Assembly (NCBI RefSeq): GCF_000189635.1
Contig: NW_002476157.1
Coordinates: 186,001 to 250,000, forward strand
Direction: 5' to 3'
From: Tetrahymena thermophila SB210
Taxonomy: Eukaryota; Ciliophora; Oligohymenophorea; Hymenostomatida; Tetrahymenidae
DNA length: 64,000 nt
Every line of letters starts with the position of its first letter. Position 1 is the stretch's first letter. A program made the translations under genes and the position numbers. The notes under the pieces are model-generated. The model saw nothing but the letters and a program-made list of their open reading frames with translations, did no database searches and was not told where the DNA came from. Positions 25,359 through 37,200 of the stretch are shown here, piece by piece.

Positions 25359-26828
25359 ATGGACAGTATGTATTTTGAAAAGCTTAGTTAAAAAAAGAAA
25401 TTTTACTTATTTATATCATAATAAAATATAAAGAAGACGGATTAGATGAGCTTATGGAATCTGAAAAAAAGAAGGAAGAATAAAAATTTAATGAAGCAGA
25501 TGATGATGATATTTAATCATGTATCTATCTATTATTTTGTAAAAATAAATTAGCAAGTAATTTATGAAAATATTAGGTATTGACATTAGGGAATTCGAAA
25601 GGAGATTGAAAAGTGCCAGATCTAGCAGAATAAAAAATAAGAACGATTCCTCATCAGACGATGATTTTGGCAATAATGATTTTGGAAGGTCATTCATGTC
25701 TATAAAAAGCGGTTCACATATAAGAAACTCAAGTAAAAATAGCCTTAACTCGACAGCATAAATGAATTTGAGTAAAAATAGCATATAAAGCAAAGTTTAA
25801 TAAATTAAATAGAGCTAGTAAATGATTAAGCCTTCTGCTTCTAATATATAAGCATCTCAAGCAGCTAAAAAAAATTTGAAGAAATACGATGATCCTGAAC
25901 TGGAATAAATAATGAAAGCTTCAAATATAGAGTAAAAAGTGAAAGAATTGCTAAATAAATATCAATAATTATAAAAAAATTTCGATAGAGAACGCAACTT
26001 GTAAATGATTTATGAAAGATTAAAATTATTCATATATTTTTAAATGAATTTTTCCATAATTTTATGTTTAAATTAAACTTTAGGAGATAGAAATACGAAG
26101 GTGAACATTTATCATAAAATAAAACTCGCTTGGAAGAAACTTCAACAAATATCACAACATATTAAAGTAGTAAATTAGGAAAAGGTTCAATATTAAATGC
26201 TATTAATTAAAATGAGGTAGATTTTAAAATATTTTTAAGACTTTATAAATTCTTGTGAGGATTTAATAAATAGAAATATATAGATTAGAAAGATACTTTT
26301 TTGTTTCATATAAGATTTCATTCATTTAAAATTTTTAAAACAATCTATATGCCTATAATTGTACAATTTATATTTATTATAATAGGAAAATGTTACTTTA
26401 AAGCAAGAAGTCTAAAAATTATAAAAAGAAGTATAGAAAAAAGAAAAAATGTTATAGGAACTTATTATGGACGTATTATATTATATTATATTAAATTCAT
26501 TGCAAAAGTCTTTTATTTATTTCAAAATATTAGAAAGCAACTGGAAGTTCAACTAGCTCTAGCAATGGATTTAAAGTTTTCGAGGACTCCAAAATAAAAA
26601 GATTGGAAAATGAACTCAAAATACTTAAAAAAGAAAGAGACGAATTTTTTGCTTCTAGATTTGATAAAGTAAAATTTAATAAAATTTGTTTGAAAATTGG
26701 CTCATATAATTATTAACTTTAAGATTTATTTTTAGAAAAATGCAGAGCTGGTCAAAGATCTCTCTTACTAAAATTCTAAAATGAGAGTCAAAATAGAAGA
26801 GCTCGAACAAATGTTAAAGAAAAATTGA
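25359..26828 (+). CDS. coiled-coil protein, 292 aa
   Basis: Six exons join in phase: 25359-25365, 25434-25520, 25577-26000, 26084-26216, 26534-26668, 26736-26828. The product opens MDKDGLDELMESEKKKEE, has a Ser/Asp-rich middle (SSSDDDFGNNDFG) and Ser/Asn-rich spacer, then coiled coils: KVKELLNKYQQLQKNFDRER, IKRLENELKILKKERDEF and a C-terminal MRVKIEELEQMLKKN. The first exon is only 7 nt, and the fourth intron (317 nt) contains an unrelated open frame. Leucine-heptad segments point to a structural or cytoskeletal role. No specific family recognised. Confidence 0.7.
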
Positions 26829-27673
26829 ATTTATTTAAAAAATAGTTAAAATATATTTAATTAAAAATGACTAAAGTCTAAATGCTTTAAAAATTAAATT
26901 AAGGATAAAATGAATATCTTAGTTATAAACGGAAATATTGTATCAAGTGATAAATATTCTTACTTTAAATCATGTTATTTTGTAATTAGCTAATCGTAAT
27001 TAATTGAATTTATTTCAAAAAATTAAATAAATTAATTTAAATTAAAATTAAAAAAAAGGCAAAATATAATAAGAAAAAACATATTTATAATATTAGCTTA
27101 AAAATTTAGTAAAATATTATTCAAATAATTTTATTAAAAAGTATATATAGCATTTTAACCTTTTTGTTTAACTAAATTAAAACAAAAACTTAAAAAATTT
27201 GTTAATTTTTACTCAATAAATTTGTTTTAAAATTTAAAAAAACTAAAGATAATAAAAAATGATTAATTTACAAAAAAGATAATCAAAACTCAATAATTAG
27301 TATTTTAAAATATAATTTGATAGTTTAAAAAAACATTTAGCTTTATAATTTACAAATTTTTGCTAGCATATTAAGCTTAGTTGTAATACTATTTTAAGTT
27401 TTTCTAATTAACACTAGAAATAGTTTAAAAAAATTAGAAATTTTCAGTTTAAGAAAATCAACGTATAACTTACTTTTTTATTTTCATTTGATTGTGAAAT
27501 TTTTAAGTGGTTGCTAGTAAGATTATTATTTTGCTTATTTTTTTAGTGAAGAGATTTGATAAAATTGTAATTTGTATTTGAAAATTAGTAAATATTTATG
27601 TTTTGATATAATCTGCTTATTATAATAAAAAATCATACTGTTATTAATTAATATAAAGCTTTTTATTATAAGG
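26829..27673. other. convergent intergenic spacer
   Basis: About 845 bp of AT-rich sequence between the 3' ends of convergent genes. No coding, RNA or repeat structure seen. Confidence 0.5.
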
Positions 27674-29721
27674 TCAATGAAAGATTGATAGTTTAGGTTA
27701 AACTTTTTCTATATTATATTTTAGTTTAAAAACAGATTTTTCTGAATTATCTTAGGGTTCTTTAATTCCCATCATACAACTCCTTATTCTTTTATTTAAC
27801 TAATTAGCCTATTCTTCATTTTAATCTAATTACAAAAACTTTTTAAGCTATTCCTTTTTAAAATCTGGTTCTATATCAATTTTATTTAGTATTTCAAGAT
27901 GGTTATGAATCTATTTTTTTTATGTAGAAACTACCATTTTTTCTTCTACTTTTATGTTTTATAATGTTTGCATTTATATGTTTATCTGCTGTAACTTTTG
28001 AAGCTAATTTCTATTTTTTTCTTTTTCATTTTATAAAACATTATTCTATATTAATTAATTATTTATCTAAATTTTATTTGAGCTATCTTATAATTATGGA
28101 ACTAAATCATTATGTGTTGTCAATTCAATTTTTTTATTTTCTTATATTTTTTCAGTAAAAGATTACTCACTTTTACTAACGGTTTATTCAGATTTTTCAA
28201 AGTTTTATTCATCTGAGGTGTTTTAGAGTAAGTCACAACCGCACATTTGTATTGCAGCATATTATTCTGGACTCACTAACATTTTTATAATGAGCTTCAT
28301 TTTGAGAAGCTCTTTATGCATTTCATAAATATTCATTTCATAGTTTGTTTGTTTAATTAAATTTTCTAGAGTAACTTGTTCTTCTGTTTTGTGTTTTCTC
28401 TTCTAACATACTGAAGGTAAGTAAAACATCGAAAACCTATTTATTTTTAAAAAAAATAAAATGTTAACTAAAACATAATACATATTCTAATTAATGAAAT
28501 AAATAAATACTTTTGCCATTTAGAGATGTTAAAATAATTTTGTATGTTTTTTTTATAGTTTGTTTTTTCAACTTATTCATTTACTTCAAAAATATTTGAA
28601 GCTTAATCTCCTGTTGTGTCTTTACTATTATATTTATTTTCTTCTTAGGGACACAGCCTCCTTGCAGTCTTTTTGTAGTAAAATTTGAGTTAAATTTATA
28701 ATAAATCTCTAACAAAACCTGTCTCAGATATAATTCTTGCTATATTACCTAAGACTAAAAGTAACGAAATAGTGGTCCAAGCCTCAGAAAGAACTTAGGT
28801 TATCGGTATAAATTATATTGTTTCATATTTCTAAGGTCTATCTAGTCTAATTACTGTAGATATAGGATTCATCAGTTAGTTTGGATTTGTGTTTTAAGGA
28901 AAAAAATTATTTTGGTTAACCATATTATAGAAATACGTACTAGAGTCTGATGACTAAAATATAACTCCTTTAATAACTTGCATATTAGTTAATTAAAGAA
29001 ATATTGTATTATTTAGAATCTCTCCTTATCTTGAATATAAATCTTATGTAAAATTCGTATGTACATATTAATCTTTATGTAGATTATAAATATCTGTTTC
29101 TATTGAAATCTAAAAATTGTTATCTTGATCATATAAATATGCATTAGTTTCATCTACAGTAGCACATCTGTAGCCTAACTTAATGTAATTTTATTGGCAA
29201 TACATAAAATCTATTGTAATAATTGTATTAGCATACTCACTTTCTTCTAAAGCGACATAATCATTTTGATCTTCTTGATTGAAGCAATAATAAAATCCTT
29301 GATTCAAACCAATAGTTTTTTCTAAATTTGAGTCATAACAGGACTCATCAAAGTATTATTTAATGACTTTTGAATTAGTAATAACGCTTAACCTAATAGT
29401 AAAATATTTAATTTTATTTTAAGTTTCAAGCTAAATTAGCGTTTATTTATCATTATAAACGAAAATACTCAAATAAGTAAGCAATAAATTTAAAGATTTT
29501 AACTCAGCTGTTTGAGATGTGTAATCGTTTTATTTAGGCTGATATTTTCCATTTACATAATTATAAAGTAGATATGATGCATATCCAAGGCAAATAACAA
29601 TTATTATTATTGAGAATAAACCTCCTATAATAGTTGATCTTTTACTACTATCATTTAGCACCTTTTGTTAATATGTAGGTGCAAATATATCAAAAATTTT
29701 TAAATCTTTCTTGTTAAACAT
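27674..29721 (-). CDS. ciliate-type two-span membrane protein, 583 aa
   Basis: Three exons fit in phase: 28511-29721, 28171-28436, 27674-27948. A cytosolic N-terminus (MFNKKDLKIFDIFAPTYQQK) precedes a transmembrane span at about residues 35-60 (IIGGLFSIIIIIVICLGYAS). A roughly 300-residue ectodomain with Cys residues (ESCYDSN, YYCFNQED, MYCQQN, YRCATVDE) follows. A second span (EAWTTISLLLVLGNIARI) leads to a Lys/Glu/Gln-rich cytosolic tail of about 200 residues with coiled-coil potential. This layout (STIIGGLFSII near the start, ectodomain, second span before a charged tail) matches a large family of uncharacterised putative transmembrane proteins I associate with Tetrahymena and Paramecium. 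Function unknown. Confidence 0.75.
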
Positions 29722-30988
29722 AATTCTTATTTTTCTCAAGTTTTCTTTCTATATTCAAAAATTTTTTTTTTTCTAGATAAACACATTAATAAATTTTTAT
29801 TTTAACCAAAAGAACCAATAGTCCAAAAATTTAATATGTGATTTCTATATTAAAAATAGAACTACAAGAGAGCAACCAAACAAAATAGACCATGTGTTAT
29901 CAATAATATTAATTTTAAGTATATTTTTAAAGCAAATTATTACCATTAATATTTAAGCAGTTGTGTTAGTATTCATATTTTTAAAATTTTAATTTTGTAA
30001 ACAAAAAATCAAAGATAAATTTACTTTAAATGTTTACAAAAACCTAAAGATTTTGATTTTAAGCAAAAAATTATAGAAGATGGCTTTCATAATACCAAAA
30101 TGTAATAAATAATCATAATTTTAATCGACCGAAACACAAATAATAAATAATAAGCATTAAATTTTATTTTTAATAGATTAAAATAATTTAGCAAATAACT
30201 TTCTCATTTTTAATAAAACTCATGGTATTTCGTAAGTAATTATTTGAAATCAAAACAAAATCAATTTATATTAATTTTAATGGTTAATTTTGAATTCATT
30301 TTGATGTTAATTTTTATGGAAACCATCAATTAATTATTTTATAGGTTAGCACTTACACACTCTGAAAGAAATTTTTTCATTTACAATACTTTATTAAATA
30401 ATTTAATTATTTATATAAAAATATTTAATAATTAATTTAAATATGATTTTTTATAAAAAATTGATTTATTATCAACAATAAATATGAGTTAATCAGAAAG
30501 TGTATTTTATATTCAAAATAAATTATTTTATAATATTTTTAATAAAAAAAATATGGTTAATAAGAATTAAATACTTTATAATTTAAGACTTACAAAATAA
30601 AAATACTTAAATAATATTTTTAAAATAATAATTTATAAAATTTATATAAACTTCATAGCTTAAAAGTAACTTCTAAATGCTAATGCAATTAATTTGCTTT
30701 TGTTAAATAAATTAATATAATTTATAAAAAAATGTTATTGTTGATATCTAACACAATATTAAATACTTATACAACTTTAAATTTAAGTTCTAAAAAATTC
30801 AATATATTTATACGAACATTGTAACATTGAATAAAAAATGAAAACTTGATTCGTTTCTAAATACAAATAAAACTAGAAGTAAATTTTTATTACAATTTTA
30901 ATACATAAAAATAATAATTGAATAAAATTTCCAATCAATAAAACTTTTTATTTAAATAAAAAGATAATCGAATTTTTAATTAACGTTA
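29722..30988. other. intergenic, AT-rich
   Basis: About 1.27 kb upstream of the two-span membrane protein and downstream of the tandem paralogs. Nothing coding is seen; frames are short and of low-complexity composition. Confidence 0.5.
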
Positions 30989-31981
30989 TCATTCTATTTT
31001 TTAATATAATTAAGATATGTTGGTTCTCAGGTATTATATAATAATTTTAAATAATGGATATATAAGCAAATTACTAGGATAAAAGCATAAAATTATTAGA
31101 GCAATTAATCCTATCCTGGGATAATACACAGGCAATTCAAATTCAACAATAGCAAAATAATATACTTCTCTTAAATTCAATCTATTTTTAGAATTTTAAT
31201 AACTCCTATCTCTTATTTTTCTAAAATTAATGTAACAAGGCCTTGGCTATATTAACTATTCATATGTCTCTTTATTTCTAGGTTAACACATCCAAGAGGA
31301 TAGCTTTATATAACTAAAATTATAAGTACTAACTTTACCTTTTCCTACTTATTCGCAGTTACCTCTTAACCTAAGATTTCTTTTTCTTCTTAATTGCTAA
31401 AAATCTTATTCATATTTTTTTTATTTTCCCAATAATCTCACCCTTTAATTATATTGAGTATCATAAGAAGCTCCTACGTTATCGCATGCAATATAATCTC
31501 CTTTAGATATGGATAAGTAATTATTTGAATTTTACTATTGATTACTGGTGCATGCATAACCCAAAAATTTTTAATTTTCATATTCAAAGTCTACATACAG
31601 AATTGTGTATATTTCATAACTTGGTTAAGCCATTGGAGCCATTCCAATAACTTAGCAGTTTTCAACTTTTTCATAAGATAGTGAATGAGTAGGACTAAAA
31701 ATCCCAAAATATACACCTATGAAAATAGGTAGGGTTATAAATGAAAGAAGTACGTGAAAAGCAAAGCAACCAATTTTGAACTCGCTACTAAATAATCTTT
31801 TAAAGACATCAAATATGAACTATAATACTAAAAGTGATAAAATTAAAGGCAGTAGCTAAATAAAATTCGATCCAAGATCATTAACCCTACTGAATGCAAT
31901 CTATATTATTGAGATAAAAATAGCAGAAAATAGAAAAGAAATCACTTTAACATTTATGCTTTATATTTTTTAAGATTGCAT
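30989..31981 (-). CDS. multi-pass membrane protein, tandem paralog A
   Basis: Intronless, 330 aa, TGA stop. N-terminal half has three hydrophobic spans (VISFLFSAIFISIIQIAF; FIQLLPLILSLLVLQFIF; FHVLLSFITLPIFIGVYFGI). The central soluble region contains the conserved block VENCQVIGMAPMAQPSYEIY and Cys residues (YACTSN, IACDNVG, WMCQPRNKETYEQL, RPCYINFR), which could form disulfides. A final span (YYPRIGLIALIILCFYPSN) lies close to the C-terminus. It is the clear duplicate of the gene at 32721-33710, with near-identical C-terminal thirds. No family recognised; role unknown. Even Cys number and the extracellular-looking loop suggest a surface or vesicle membrane protein (inference). Confidence 0.75.
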
Positions 31982-32720
31982 CTTTCTATAAAATCAAATT
32001 TAAATTTATATTGACTATTTAAATGTTTTTATAGAGTTTTATAATTAATGCCCAAAAATGCAGATTTATTATTAACTTCTTTATAAAAATATAAATTACA
32101 GCAATAAATTATTTTTAAATTTTTGTCTATTTAATTAAAATTTTTTAGGAGCTTTTGTATTTTACAAAAAAATAAACAAATTAACTTTATAAATATTTTT
32201 AGTTATTAACAATTAAAAATATAATTTCATTAATATACATAAATTATAAAACTATTTATTTTTAATAAAATATATGTTTGGTTTTCATAATATTAATAAT
32301 AAATTATAATAGATCCATATCATGATTTGGAATCCTGTAGGGAGGGTTTTGGGTATGATTTAGAGTTAAGAAAGAAATACTAGCAAGTTTTAGAGATCTT
32401 TAAAAAATCTGTAAGAATATTTAAAGTGATTTATTTTATCTTCTTAATTTATTTAGTAATAAAGTTTAAAAAAATTTAATTAATGAAAATAAAGTATTTA
32501 TATTTATTTGATGTAAATTTTTAAGATAATTAAATAATAAAATAGTTTTTAAAAAAATACATATTAATTCAAAATATAATTATTGTATGATAACAATAGT
32601 AATAAATCATAAATTCATTATTAATTCTTTTTATTTAAATTATCATTATAAATTTTTTATTAATGAGCATGAAATATCTTGGTTTAAAATTTTTAAAAGT
32701 AAAATATTTTTTTACAAAAA
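31982..32720. other. spacer between the tandem paralogs
   Basis: About 740 bp of AT-rich DNA separating the duplicated genes. Its only notable content is a more GC-rich, exon-like island at 32313-32410, listed separately. The rest lacks open frames of normal composition. Confidence 0.5.
32313..32410 (+). other. isolated exon-like island (gene relic or missed exon)
   Basis: A 98-nt stretch with visibly higher GC than its surroundings is bounded by an acceptor-like TTATAATAG and a donor-like GTAAGAAT. One frame reads as natural protein: DPYHDLESCREGFGYDLELR and onward. It lies on the strand opposite both flanking genes. I do not recognise the family. It may be a surviving exon of a lost gene or a missed small gene. 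Confidence 0.3.
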
Positions 32721-33710
32721 TCATTATATTTTTTTGTACAATTTAAATATCATATTGTTCAATTTTAATAAAATTATTTTAAATAATGGATATATAAGCG
32801 TATTACTAGGATAAAAGCATAAAATTATTAGAGCAATTAAACCTATTCTGGGATAATAAGCAGGCAATTCAAATTCAACTATAGCAAAATAATATGATTC
32901 TCTTAAATTCAATCTATTTTTAGAATTTTAATAACTCCTTTCTCTTATTTCTCTAAAATTGATATAACATGGCCTTTCTTTAGTTAATTATTCATATGTT
33001 TCTTTATTTCTAGGTTAACACATCCAAGAAGCTAGTTTTATATTACTAAAATTGTACATACCACGCTTTTTTGGTGATGTGCATATTCCTCTCTTTCTAA
33101 GATTTCTTTTTCTATTTTAGTTATTTATTTGTTCTCCTTCGTTTTTATTAACTTTCAATAATCTCAGTCTATAATTGTATTGAGTGTCATAAGAAGGTCC
33201 TACATCATCACATTTACTAATAAAATCTCCTTTAGAAATGGAATAAGAACCATCATATTTAGTCCATTCATTGCTCGTACATGCATATCCTAAAAATTTT
33301 TATTATTCATACTCAAAGTCTACATAAAGAATTGTGTATATTTCATAACTTGGCTGTGCCATTGGAGCCATTCCAATAACTTAACAATTTTCAACCTTTT
33401 CATGTGTTAAAGAATGTATAGGATGGAAAACTACAAAATAGGTTCCTAGGAAAATAGGTAGAGTTAAAATTGAAATAAATATACTAATATTAAAGTATGT
33501 TTCTTTAAATTGCTTGTTAAAACATCTTTTTAACATATCACCTATAAACTATAGAGTTAAAAGTATTAAAATCAAAGGCAGCAGTTGAATAAAAATAAAT
33601 CCAATATCATTTGTCCTACTAAATGCAAACTAAATTAGTGCAATAAAAGTAGCAGAAAGTAGAAATGATATCACTTTCAGTTTAATATTATTAAGTTTTT
33701 GTGGCCTCAT
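32721..33710 (-). CDS. multi-pass membrane protein, tandem paralog B
   Basis: Intronless, 329 aa, same strand and layout as paralog A about 740 bp away. Three N-terminal spans (VISFLLSATFIALIQFAF; FIQLLPLILILLTLQFI; ISIFISILTLPIFLGTYFVV) are followed by the block VENCQVIGMAPMAQPSYEIY, identical in both copies, then FLGYACTSN, WMCQPRNKETYEQL, RPCYINFREIR and SKNRLNLRE. The last span has YYPRIGLIALIILCFYPSN, also identical. Divergence is concentrated in the third span and in the loop around residues 160-210. The gradient of similarity suggests a fairly recent duplication with part of the sequence under constraint or gene conversion. Function unknown. Confidence 0.75.
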
Positions 33711-34223
33711 CTTTGAAGGATTAATTTGACTATTTTAATATTTTTATAAATATATTAATTTAAAGTAAATGTAAATCTTTTATAATATTATTTAGTTGAT
33801 TTGGTTTTCTAAATAATATTTTAAAGGGAGAGTTAAGGGATATTTATTTAAAAAAATTATAGAATATATTATTAAAATACATAATTAACCAATATAATTT
33901 TATAATTAAGAGGTAATAAAATAATACTCTTAAATAATTAAGAATTTAAAGAGCACACATATATCATAATAATTGGGATTTCAATTTACAACCCCATATT
34001 TTGCCCCTCCAATTAAATTTATTAAAATTGCCAAAAATTTATTCAATAAAACTAAAATATTTTTTTGAAAAATATAAAAAGCTTAATACTAATAACTAAA
34101 GATTAATTAGGTTAGCTAAATTAAGGCGATTCACAATCAAATAATAAATAAAATTTTATAGATTTTGTATAAAATAATAAAACGTTTTATTTAATTTTTT
34201 AATTAATATTTAATTAGTTGTTT
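33711..34223. other. spacer between paralog B and the kinesin 3' end
   Basis: About 510 bp, AT-rich, containing the presumed promoter of paralog B and the 3' flank of the kinesin gene (both minus strand). No coding seen. Confidence 0.45.
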
Positions 34224-37200
34224 TCAATATTTAGTTGAATATTATTATTAATTTTTATTGTTCTCATTTTTATTGGATTATTTTTGAGCATCAGATAAGA
34301 AAGAGTAATCATATCTAAATCCAAGATTTATTGATGGATTTTTTTATGTACTTTATAGACTTAGATTACCAAACTGAGTTGTATTGTTGCTTTACTTTAT
34401 TCCATTTGTATAAAGTGAGTTGTTTGTAGCAGGGTTATTTGCATTACTTAAATTATTACTGTTCTATTAATTAGGTTTTGAATTTTAATTGTTATAAACC
34501 GTATTCCAGTTATTATTTATTATTGACTACTGTTAATAAGGCTATGATGATAAACTTTAAGATTTTTAATTTTATTTATTTTAGTTTGAATTTTGATTTG
34601 ATAAAAGCTGTTTTTATCCTTATTACTATAAAATTTACTATTATTATTAGGGTTACTGCTATTACTACTATTACATTTAAAGGTTTGTAGATGAGCTTTA
34701 TGAGCTTTGGTTTTAGCTAGAGTTGGTATTGTTAATAGAGGCCATTTAAATTTAATATGTAAGAGACTTTGACTCAAATGCATCAGCAAAAGAATTCTAT
34801 CTCTTAAAGAAATCTAAAATCTCTTAATAAATAGGTTTCTATTTTATTATTAAAACAATTTATTTTTTTTAAATATTTATTTATTTATTAATTTACATGA
34901 GATTCTTCTATTTACTATCTTAATTTGCTGTATTCTTCTTTTTGTAGCTTCTCAAAAGACTTTTGTGTGCTTTTGAGGATTTCATTAATTTAAACTACTT
35001 CACTACTCTTCTTTTTTAATTCCTATAAAAATAGTAAATTAATAATTGAAATTAATTTTCAAAATAAAAATTTACTGCTTCAATAATCTCTATTTTTTTA
35101 TTTGAAAGCTCTAATTCGTTAATCATAACCAATATTTTGTCTTATAGTCTTTTATTCTCACTAATATATATAAGTTAGCTAATATTGAGATTCTCTCCTT
35201 ATATGTTATTTTCAACTTTACTTTCATTCTAATTTGTGTAAATTAATAATTAAATATTTAAAAATGAATATTTTATTTTAATCTTTTACATATTCAGCAA
35301 TTATTTCTGATATTTTTTCTTTAAGCTAGGTTTGAAGTCCTTCTTAGTAAATTTAATTACAAAGACCATCAACGTCAACGATTCCACATTATTATTTTTA
35401 GAATTATAACTCATCTATTATAAGCTCCTAAATTGCTTAATATAATTAAGTTGCAGAATTCTTGGTAAGCAAAGACTGTTTAGAAATGTTTTATTTCTAG
35501 TTATTGTTATGCACACTTTAGACTATCTTACTTTTTTTCTTATCAGGGCTGCTTTAATCTATTCCTATTTTTTCTTAATATTTAATAGATTCTTCTTCCA
35601 AGTTATCTATTCTTTATCTAAGAATTTCGTGAGTTTTTTTTGCCTTAAATTAAAAAAATATTTTTAAAACTTAAAATGATTAATTTATTTTTATATAAAT
35701 TACCTTCTCTAAAATACCTTATAGATTATTAGAAGTGTCTATTTCATGTAGATACTTGCTCTTAATTATTTTATTCTTTTGATAATTAAGTGATTCTTAT
35801 ATTTCTAAAGATCTAATATTGCATTCTAAGCTGGAATGTAATGTATCAAATCTCATAATTTCTAGGTAAAGCAAATTCAAATTAGTAGAACTGTCTTATT
35901 GTGTGTCTTAGGAAATTTAAGAATTATTCTAATCTAATTTAAATAGAAAAAATATTTAATTTAATATTAACAAAAAATATTAATCGTTTACTAATAAGTT
36001 ATTATTCGATATTTTTAATGAGCTCTTAGAATCTACACTTTGAAATCTTCTGATTGAAGACACATTATTTTACATCTTTCAATACTTGCTGAATGTTAGA
36101 TTTCACTTTTAGTTAACTTTCCTGCTTCTTTTCTAAAATCTCTTATTACTACTGCTCAAGATTATTCATATTGTATTTAGCTAATTCTAGCACAGTTGCA
36201 AAATTTTATTCAGCCTATTGAGACTTGAGCTTTAAATAATCCTATGCCTTGAATTAAAATAAATAATATTATTATTTTACTTATTATTTAATTATTTCTT
36301 ACAATTTATTCATAGTTCTTTAACGATTATTATAATTGAGCAATCTATTTAGCTCTTTGATTAAGTTCTTACTCAGATGTCATGTTTGAAGTTTAAATTT
36401 TAGAATGTAATGTCTATTTATCTTGTTGAGCTTATGACAATTTATCTTGCAGTTACAAATTTTCTTTTTTCAACTTAAGATGAGATTTTAATTTCGAAAT
36501 AATTATAAGTAAAAATTTAGTTTACCTTTGCTATTTAAGTTTCCTACCTTTGAATTGTATTCTCATATTCCTACAGAAGTTGTTTTAAATCTTAAATTTC
36601 TGAGCTCTGGTTATCTACTCTTTCCTTTATTTAGATGTTTTAAATAAAATTAAAGTTATTATAGTTATATATGATATCATTTTCTGAAATTTTGATTTCA
36701 TTTTAGCAATAAATAAAAAATATATTTTGATGAAAATTTGATAAAAGCAAATAAAAATAATTTCTAATTGAAAATTGATAAAAAATTTGAAGTGAATTTA
36801 CTTAAAGAATAATATTTTTTTGAACATGATCAAGATTAGAGTATTCTTCTTCTGAAATGTTCTCACCTCCATATTTTTTATAAGCGTTGTTAGAAATAGT
36901 TGTTGAAGAGGAGTTATCTTGTGTAGAGTTATACTAAGACTCGCCCTTTTTAAATACAGATTTGTTCATATTCATGTATGTTGCTGTGTCGTATTAAGAA
37001 GGAAGCTTATTAATAGTTTCTTCATTTGGAATGGTCACTTCTTAAAATTTTTTTACTCTGTCTAATTCATGTTTTGCTTCCATTAAATCTTTTTTGAGTT
37101 ATTGGATTATTCTTTGAAGTGCTTCAGGAGAGTTTTTGATATTCATTTTAAAATGATTTTTTATTGATTTGGCTCTGGTAGCAAATTTCAAAGTAGATAA

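Noticed and set aside
26301-26597. 98-residue frame on the plus strand
   Set aside because: It falls mostly inside an intron of the coiled-coil gene; the flanking exons join in phase without it.
34224-34745. Separate Q/N-rich prion-like gene of 173 aa
   Set aside because: Removing the 34839-34896 intron joins this frame in phase to the kinesin stalk, so it is the kinesin tail.
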